From: Chrysomallon squamiferum
Taxonomy: Eukaryota; Mollusca; Gastropoda; Neomphalida; Peltospiridae
Assembly: GCA_012295275.1 (NCBI GenBank)
Contig: CM022676.1
Coordinates: 16,747,501-16,811,500 of the forward strand
Direction: 5' to 3'
DNA: 64,000 nucleotides
In this document: piece after piece, positions 55,266 to 64,000 of the stretch
How positions within the stretch are numbered: position 1 is the stretch's first letter
Layout: every line of letters starts with the position of its first letter
Program-made: the position numbers and the translations under genes
Notes under the pieces: generated by a model
The model's database searches: none
What the model was told of the DNA's origin: nothing
Seen by the model: the letters and a program-made list of their open reading frames with translations, nothing else

Positions 55266-56472
55266 CTAAGTGACTGTCATACGTGTAAACTGTTTTGTGT
55301 GTATATGTGTGTCTTCATCTTTTCAGATGTGTGTTTGTACATTTCTGTTTATGTGTCTATGTAAATTTATGTCTACATGTGTATGTTTATGGGTGTATGT
55401 CTGTATGTATAGACATATTTATTTACTTACAGAGTGTTACAACAAGGATGTAGAAACACGAATCCCGTAGTAACATAATACCTCCATTATTTCTATTAGT
55501 AGCTATCAAAGTGTAACGAGCGCTTTACCACTGATAGGACAACACAGACAACAGACATGAAAAACATCACCTTGACATAAAACAGATGACACTCTTTTCA
55601 AAAAAAAATATAAGAATTTCTAGATACCTTTCTCATCCAATACACTCATGATTATATTAATCATTTAGTAAGAGCTCAATGTACTTTCATTATATCTTTC
55701 ACGCAAGAAACGATATGATTATATAAAAGTAAAATTCATTGAGTATTTACTAATTTACATGTTGATAACGCATTCACACAGCGCCGTTGTATTATAAATG
55801 GTTGCGTACTGTAGTCACACGTAATGCTATTTTAAGTAATACTACTAATGATATGATTATTTTTAAGAATCAATTATTTTCATGTGTTTTGTTTTAGAGA
55901 AAGTAAAGATATTTATTTCCCAAATTCTGAATTTGCTGAAGAATTTATCCAAACTGACTGAATCGGTATAGATGTTCATAGGAGAATATCCTGTAATTGA
56001 ACATTCAAATATAAGAATTGTTCACAGAATCGCACACACTCACACAAACACACATACACACATACACACACTCAGACACACACACACACACGCACACACA
56101 TACGCACTCCCAATCACATTTAGAAACTCTCACGCAAGTATCTACGGATATCTCAGATTTGTGCAGTGTATATAATGGCAAATTATTTTGAATAAATAAT
56201 TAGAGACAGATAGGTAGATTAAGATTTGTGGACAGACAGGTAGACAGACTACCACACAGAAAGGTTTTCTTCACTGTTCTTGATAACAATACTTGTTTTG
56301 TTTCATCCGTGTGATACGTTCCACTTCAGCTACTAGTAACAAACAGGTGTGCGATAATCAGTTAAACTGCGTCAGTCAACGTGTTATGTACATTATGAAA
56401 CGAATCAGGATCTGATTTAATTTAGTTGTGTTTGATGCAGAGAGACTGATGTAGTCAGTTTTTAGGAAACAC

Positions 56473-56538
56473 ATGTCTTTCTTTACGTGTATCTGGATTT
56501 ATTTCTTTCTAATACGTACAAACGTCATATTTATATAT
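56473..56538 (+). pseudogene. Broken copy of the leader exon
   Basis: MSFFTCIWIYFFLIRTN matches exon 1, but the end of the leader and the donor (ATTTCAGGTATG in intact copies) are deleted, so the reading runs on into intron-like sequence. The nearest GT dinucleotides would leave phase 0, not the phase 1 that SRCR exons need. The TATA box position (about 56391) is also degraded. This is a non-functional relic inside the duplicated block. Confidence 0.7.
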
Positions 56539-56609
56539 GTAGTTATTAAGAGTGAAATACGAATGATGATTATAATGATGATGAAGATAATAACAATAAC
56601 AACAACAAC

Positions 56610-56643
<34 letters not shown>

Positions 56644-56759
56644 GTAACGCAAACAGAGTAAGTTCTAGATTAAATCTAATAGTATTCCGACTCTTATATT
56701 TGTTTCAAAATAAAGAAAATTTGCTTCTCTGAATTTATCAGTCAAAGCTTTTCAGTGTA

Positions 56760-57560
56760 TTGTTGTTTATTTTTATTTAAAATTGAGAATCAGCGATCGA
56801 TACCTCGGTAATGAGTTGGCCAATTTTGATAAAAATATTTCTTTGCTAACGATTCCAAATTTGCCACTAGCAGGTAAAACTAAATTTTGGAAAAGTATCA
56901 CCTTTTGTTTGACCTTGAAATTGCCTCAAGTGAAAATTAACGTGCAAGGTTTTACCTACATAAAAAAGTTTAATGAGATGTAATACTTGGATTTTAGTAA
57001 TAAAATACACTTAAAATGAAAATGCTGACAACACATAGAGATTAAATAATACAGAAATGCACGGGACCGTAATACGGCTAAATACTAAGATTCTGAAATT
57101 ATAAATTTGTATTTGTTTTTCTTCCGGGGGGATAACGAATATTTGCTTCTTTGAATTTATTAATCAACGATTTTCAGTGTATTGTTGTTTATTTTATTTA
57201 AAACTGGGAATCAGCGAGGTATGGAATTATGAGGATAATAATTGAATAATGGCTACGTCTGCATCGACAAAAACTTCACAGCTGAAATTCTGTGTGCTGG
57301 ATGGTATAACTAGCTTAATATTACTGGTTCACGAAGTTTGACATTTTTTTCACAGACGGACATAACTGCCACTATTTTTGGATCGATACCTTGGTAATGA
57401 GAAAGCCAATTTTGATGAAAATGTTTTATTGCTAAGGATTCCAAATTGGCCACTAGGTACACTACAATATAAAAAACTTCATTAGATGTACTATTTCGAT
57501 TTTAGTAATAAAATACACTTAAAATGAAAATGCTGACAACATTTAGAAATTAAATAATAC
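56760..57560. repeat. Two tandem repeat family D copies after the broken leader exon
   Basis: 56760-57100 and 57130-57600 repeat each other (TTGTTGTTTATTTT, AATCAGCGA, GATGAAAATGTTT, AAATACACTTAAAATGAAAATG, AATAATACAGAAATGCACG). Confidence 0.6.
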
Positions 57561-58459
57561 AGAAATGCACGAGGCTGTAATACGGTTAAAACCTAAGATT
57601 GTGAAGTCATAAGTTGTATTTATTTATTTTCTTCTTGGGGTTGGGTGGGGGCTGAGTTTGTCATGGAATGGACTTCAGCCATATTTTATTACACGTTGAA
57701 CTTTTCTTTGGTCTTTATTCTTGAGGTTATAACATCTGGTCCTGTAGTCGTATTTTTATTACTGACTTGTAATTGAACACATTTTAAATTACTCTGCCAC
57801 AGAAAGAACGAAAATTTAAACAATTATAAAATACAACATAGCTCATACAAATAACCAGTATCACTGTGTGTATTTACCCGTAACAAGAGCACGGCTTCTT
57901 AATACTTTTTAGATGACTTTGACCTGTGTAAAGTGTCACTTGTGAACCGGAGAACTGTAACTTGTAAGATAAATGACTTCAGTCTCGTTTTCACAAGCAG
58001 ACAATTTTTTTGTTAACGAGATTATTACACTGGAAAACAAAAACACTTCAAACACGTATTCTCGTTGGGAAAGAGTTCAGCGATAACGAAACAGCTTTAA
58101 GAGATTATAATTATATGACGTATCCATACTACTATTTTCTTTTTTATTATTATAATTGTTGTTGTAATTCTGGCAGCAGATGTAAAATTAGTTCAAGCAA
58201 CATTTATTCATTTGAAAATAATTTAACAATAATAACAGTTAAAAGGATTATGATTATATGAAGTACCTAGACTAATTATTTTATTATTGCTATAACAATA
58301 ATAATAATGTTTATTATTATTATTATTATTGTTATTAATAACTTTACGTTTTTTTTTATATATATAGCTTTACCAACATCTGTATTAACACACATCAGAC
58401 AACACTGTATGTATTTTAACGTATATACATCAGAGAAGCAAACTATGGAAATCATAGGA

Positions 58460-58820
58460 CTGCTTTTTAAAGTGAACGTAACATAATATTGAAGGTTGCA
58501 CATTATTATATGATTTTATTTAATTTGACATAGTTGTCTTCTTGTTACGCAAGATCGGTCTATTAAAACATTGCAGCTTACCTAGAGATAATTTTAAAAT
58601 ATTATTTTTCCAGATATTTTTGTATACTTCTTTTCGTTCGGTGCTCACACTAGCGTGACCAGCATTCTAAATTGACTGTGTTTGTTTGTTATGTAGGTCA
58701 GATGAAAATAGTGTGTCACTGATACATGATACTCACAAAAACATACTCGGGTTTTATTTACGAGGATCAGACTTGTTACTGTATGTTAGAGTAAGACAGG
58801 CTGTTCTGTGTTATTGTGTG
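58460..58820 (-). repeat. Repeat family B copy, inverted against 59215
   Basis: Partner of 38480-38830; again faces a family A copy about 500 bases downstream. Confidence 0.65.
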
Positions 58821-58894
58821 GTTGTGTATAACATATACACATGTTATATGTGATTGTGTGTGTATTTATGTACGTATGTGTGCGTGTATATATA

Positions 58895-59075
58895 ATAATG
58901 ACTTTCACGGTAGAGAAAGCCAAACCTGATGGCAATGATTAGAAATATAATTTTCTGAAATGTATTACCTGTGTCTCTGTTCACGGTTTCAATTTGCTAT
59001 GAATATGCGTCACGTAATTTTAATATGGAATGTATTTCACCGTTGTGTCGATACATGGTCTTCAGTATTTTATAT
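58895..59075 (+). repeat. Repeat family C copy
   Basis: Partner of 38905-39070 in the large duplication. Confidence 0.6.
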
Positions 59076-59214
59076 TAATAAATGAAGAAGAAAATTAATA
59101 TAACGTTCAAATAATCATATTTATCTGATTATGTTTCTTACTGTTTTTTTCTTCATTTTTATAGTATATTACTGTTATTATTATTATTATTATTATTATT
59201 GTTGTTGTTGTTGT

Positions 59215-59640
59215 TGTTGTTGTTGTTATTAAAGAGTTGCTATTGATGTACTCATGAATGTTCATAAACGTAAATTATTTCTTACTTTCCTATTTATTTC
59301 TACACTTACGCGCAGACACTGTATTAACAATGAATTTTTCAGTTCTTCGTAAATAATACCCGGTATACTTCTGTGTATCTCGTGCAGCGTGACCTATGCG
59401 ACATACATAGCAAACACACAGTTGTTGTACTGTTATGGAAATATCGTTTGAGCACCACTGAATGTACACGGAAGTACGTGAAAAACAAAACGAACATTGT
59501 AAAAGTATCTTTACGTGTGTTATAACGATCTCACAAATAAAATAAGAAAAAAGGCAGCTCCAGAGTAATTAACATTAATGTTCAATAGCCGCATGTACTG
59601 AATCATCGAAACCACAAAATAGGAAAGGGACTATTTTCCA
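59215..59640 (+). repeat. Repeat family A copy
   Basis: Partner of 39190-39650. Contains TTCGTAAATAATACCCGGTA and ATCATCGAAACCACAAAAT. Confidence 0.7.
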
Positions 59641-59672
59641 CCGGGAAACACCCTTGTGTTAATTGTCAAACA

Positions 59673-59884
<212 letters not shown>

Positions 59885-59939
59885 TGCTTACTGTTTTATG
59901 TTTTAAGGTATATACAACACAAACGCATACTATATAGTG

Positions 59940-60330
59940 GTAGGAGTGTTTATTGAAATTAAAATAATAAATTTATTAAGGTAGCTAAGCTAATATTCAA
60001 GGGTATATATTAATATAGATTAATTTGATATAATCTACACGTTTGTTTTCTTCTTATGCAAGATCACGCAGTTAATGAATTACAATTTTACTTAAAAACA
60101 ATTTTAAATGTATTTGTTATCCTATAATATTTCAGTATTCTGCTCATACTTTTGACGAAACTCGCCAGCATATCAAATTAAATCTGTAAAGTGTCTGTTT
60201 ATGTTAGGTGAGATAAAAATAGCGTGTCACTGATACACGAGATACACTAAAGTGTACATAGTGTTATTTACGGGTATCAAACCTTAAACAGGATCTACTG
60301 TTACTGTAGATTAGAACAATACACACTATT
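59940..60330 (-). repeat. Repeat family B copy
   Basis: Partner of 39890-40280. Confidence 0.65.
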
Positions 60331-61689
60331 CTAGCGTGTGTGTAGTCTTTGTGTGTGTGTGGGGGGTTAATGCTTATGCTTTTAGATGTGTGCATCTTTA
60401 TACGTGCCTATGTATATTTGTATTTGTGTGTATATAAGTATGTATGTATGTATGTGTGTATGTATTTCAACATTTATGACTATATCTATGGAGAAAATGA
60501 CAAATGATATAAATCTATTCTTCATTCTACGAAATTGTTTGATTTCATTTTTCCTGGTCCACCAGTAAAACAATTATCTGGTATCAGCATTCAGAAGGCT
60601 TTCATCTCATTTCAACTAATCTGATTGCTAGACGGGTACCTGACAATTTGGCCCTGTGTAAGAGATCGACACGTGTCCAAATCTATTTCATCTTACAGAG
60701 ATACAAGTGACTTCAAGGTTCATCAAAAACATGTGCATGAAGGACATGTAATAACCGAACTAACCTTATTACATAACTTTCTGACATCTTTAGTTTGTAC
60801 AAATAAATGGTGAAATATGGATACAATTCAGACTGGAAACCAAGTATAAGTAAAATACTGTTACATAATTCTGTGTGACTCAAGTTACTTTTATTCCTCT
60901 AACATAAACGAAGTAGAATATGGTGAACTGCTGCGATGGCAAAACATGTCAATGCATCATCAAGTGGATATGATGACTTAACCTACAGACATTCAGAATG
61001 ATTCTGAAGAGATCAAATATTTACTGGTGTATAATAATAATTTCCGTAGCTTCGTAATTCCCATCATGAATTAGCTTAACCTCTCTAGGAAAGAGTTAAG
61101 TATCACACTTCTTTGTTGAGCATGTTGCCGTTTCAACCAGAATTAATATTTCGGAAATAGCCAAGAAAATTAACAAAGGGAATAAACTTCAGAATAGTGG
61201 GTAAAATGTCATGAGGTGTTTAAAGATGGCGAATGACTAGGAGAGAAGTGAAGACTGCTTTTTGATTTACAGATTCTTCCCACAAAGATTATGAACAGGA
61301 ATCCCGAAGTCACACAATAACTGTTACATGTTTATTAGTAGCAGTCAATCTGTAGCATGAGCTTTAGAAGTGAAAGAGCATCACCTTGTCAGAAAACAAA
61401 TGAAAGTGTTATGAAAAAATGAAATAAAAAAATCTGAACTATACTGTAGGGATGAAGAATTTCTAGATATATTTCATATCCATTCATAAATACAATAATC
61501 ATTTAGAAATATATTTTTTCATTATAAGTCAACATATAGGATTATACTAAAAGGGATTTCATTGTTTAATGTTTAACGAATGTTCATAACAGCTTCAGAA
61601 TATGCCTGCGTTGAAAAATCACATACAATGTGATTTTTTACTAGTACCGATCTAGTAATTTCTCCATGTACTATATTGAAAACGCTAAA

Positions 61690-62078
61690 GATATTCATTC
61701 GCTGAAGAATTTATCGAAATAACTGAATCAGTGTAGATGTTCTGATCAAAATATCTTTAACTAAACACCCAAATATACAAATCATTGTTGACAGAATTAG
61801 CCACAAACGCACACATGCAAACTCTCTGCAATCACGTTTAGACACATATGTATCCACGGATATTTTAGCTTGCGTTTTGAAGTATATGTAACGTCAAACT
61901 CTTGAATACACAAACAGACAGAGAGACAAGTAAATAGAGTTAGCTAAAGTAAACAGACAGACCATAACGAATATTTTTCTTCACTATTCTTAATAACAGT
62001 ACGTTTTATTTCACATGTCATACGATCCATTTTATCTGCTAAAAGCTTTGAAACAGGTCTGCGGTTACCAAACAAACT
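61690..62078 (+). pseudogene. Second truncated copy of the receptor upstream region
   Basis: This has the same structure and the same break into family A as the copy at 41500-41929, as expected from the large segmental duplication. No leader exon follows. Confidence 0.6.
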
Positions 62079-62600
62079 GTTCAGATCGTCGTAAATAACA
62101 CCCGGATACACGTTTGTGTGTGTCGTGTACATAACAAACAACCACTGATTTGTTCTCTTATCTTCCTATGCACGTCATGTGAATATCGTCTGAACTCTAT
62201 GATATGTTTGAAAAACAAAACTATATTTTAAGATTATTTTTACGCAATGTTCTGAAACATAAAACAAGAAAAAAGACGAACCTGCAAATAATTAACGTTA
62301 ATCTCCAGTAGTCATATCTGTACACATCACTGAAACCTTTAAGTACTAAATGAATATTTCCCTGTAAAATATAACAAACATTTAAAATATCACTTTTGCT
62401 CAGTATTTAAAGAAACTTCAAAAATGTTTTACACAAGTATACACCCGTATTAGTTGTTTATCATGAACGAACAGTTCATGCATTTTAATATGTCAAACGT
62501 CTGTTTTACGAATTGTGAAACAGTTACATCTAGAATAATCCCACAATGTGCACAGATGGATTAAGTTAGCTTTCCGATTACAATTTTAAATTTAGTCAAC
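62079..62600 (+). repeat. Repeat family A copy fused to the second truncated upstream region
   Basis: Partner of 41930-42430, with the same junction and tail. Confidence 0.68.
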
Positions 62601-64000
62601 ATGTTATGAATATAATGATAGGAATCAGCATCTAAATTAAACTATTTGCGTTTGACAGAGACAAACTTATCTCTTCCGTTTCTAAGTACGATTTCTTATT
62701 TTTATCTTTCTTTAAAATTTAATTTGTTATATCTATAGTCGATAATATTTATTTTAATATAAATTACAAACATTCTCGATTTGCCCATCAAGCAGACAGA
62801 ATTTAGCGAACAAATTAGTCTAAATATAAAGTTTCAATTCCTGAAGGAACAGTAGATGGCACCAGGAATGCATAATAGGCAGACTTGTGTATGCGGTTGT
62901 TTAAATAAAGTGCAATCAGCAATGAACGTAATTATTAACGTGAACTGAGAGAGAAAACTTTAAATAATTCACTTAACTGTAGAACAAAAAGATGAACAAA
63001 AAGAAATTGAACAAAATGAAAAAAAATGTGATGAAAATAATATGATTTAAAAATAAATAAAAATAAAATTGAATAAAGAAAAGTAAAAGAAAGTGTTTTC
63101 AGCAGTCTGTATGCCGATATATCCTAAGCGAGAGATATATGTTGATTAATACGATTTTTTAAATTATTGATTAATGTATTTATTTAATTAGTATGATTTA
63201 TTCACCCTTTTAATTTAAGTTTGCAGGCCGTATGTATGCGAGATAATTTTTTGTTTGAACGATCGTTATAAATTAACGAATTATGAAAACGAAAGGTTTG
63301 AGTTTAAATAATACTACTAATTTCATTAATTTTCACATCGCTTAAAAAAATCTTCTCTTTTTAATAATTTTTTACTGGTCGGATGACAACACTTCCTGGT
63401 TTACAAGTGCGACGTTCGATGATGTGTGTTTTCTATTTTCTGCGTTAAGAACGTTTGTTTTCTATGACCTGAATTACTGCAGAGAAACGTTTAAGAGTTT
63501 AATCGACGATATTAAGTATTAAATTGTTATGTTCACCTCTTCCCGTTTGTAAAAAGATGGTTAATAATAAATATATGCATGAAGTACGTTACACAAAAAG
63601 GGCATGCGAAAAACGAACTATCCTTATTTCAAAATTGTCTGAAATCTTTAGATACAAACACAAGCAGTTACAATTTAGACTGGAAACAAAGCATTTGTAA
63701 AATACTGTTACATAATTTCGTGTGACTCATGTTACACTTATTCCGCTGACATAAAATAAATAGAATATGGTGAACTGCTGGGATGATAAATGCATTCCAA
63801 AACAAAATCAAGATCATGATGCTGATCTGATGTCTTAACAAAACATTTACAAACTTTCAAACTGATTCGAAAGTGACCAAGGATTTGCCAGTAAATAATT
63901 ATTATTTCCGTAGCTTTGTAATTCCCATTATAAATAAAGTTAGCGTCACTAGGAAAGAGTTGATTATCACACTGTGCAGCTCACGATTCGTTAATTTTAT

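Noticed and set aside
56380-56472. Promoter for a third receptor copy
   Set aside because: The TATA box is degraded to TGTACATTATGAA and the leader exon that follows has no usable phase 1 donor.

Overview
The window looks like nuclear DNA from an invertebrate animal. It is very AT-rich, full of long microsatellites, and carries one large multi-exon gene with GT-AG introns. The domain families (SRCR, Ig, FN3) are animal-specific. The compact exons, repeat-laden introns and lineage-style tandem duplication suggest a lophotrochozoan, possibly a mollusc, but nothing in the sequence proves the species. No bacterial-style genes, CRISPR arrays, rRNA genes or convincing tRNA genes were seen.

The left half (about 2.06-30.9 kb, + strand) is a single 25-exon gene that can be read exon by exon from conserved splice sites and phases. 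It encodes a signal peptide, seven group A-type SRCR domains (each split over two exons), two copies of an Ig-Ig-FN3 block, one transmembrane helix and a 50-residue cytoplasmic tail. The tail has two YxxL motifs spaced like an ITAM. If all exons are joined, the product would be about 1,408 residues. SRCR domain 2 carries a one-base deletion (exon 5) that breaks the frame unless its two-exon cassette is skipped. Every domain is a phase 1-1 cassette, so SRCR, Ig and FN3 units can be lost or gained without changing the frame. Domain order and intron similarity show recent internal duplications: SRCR1~7, 2~5 and 3~6, and Ig-Ig-FN3 duplicated with its introns.

The right half (about 31-64 kb) has no complete gene. 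It begins with a 40-bp minisatellite also present in intron 1, then a slightly GC-richer patch of unknown nature. From about 35 kb to the end there are nested, direct segmental duplications, most clearly about 35.0-45.8 kb against about 53.0-63.5 kb, with a third partial unit at about 46.0-51.3 kb. These units contain copies of the receptor's own 5' end (upstream region, TATA-like box, signal-peptide exon, start of intron 1). One copy, at 49588-49645, has an intact signal-peptide exon and a good TATA box and probably starts a second receptor gene whose other exons lie outside the window. The copy at 56473 has lost its splice donor. Copies near 41.9 and 62.07 kb are cut just before the TATA box, and one near 37.28 kb is deleted. 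The duplicated units also carry relics of a non-LTR retrotransposon on the - strand, several interspersed repeat families (called A, B, C and D here; cores of A and B are reverse complements) and long CT arrays.

The most interesting system is a self-contained SRCR/Ig/FN3 receptor with an ITAM-like tail, embedded in a locus that is duplicating exons inside the gene and promoter plus leader exons beside it. That is the layout expected of a rapidly diversifying recognition-receptor locus. Function, expression and ligand are inference.
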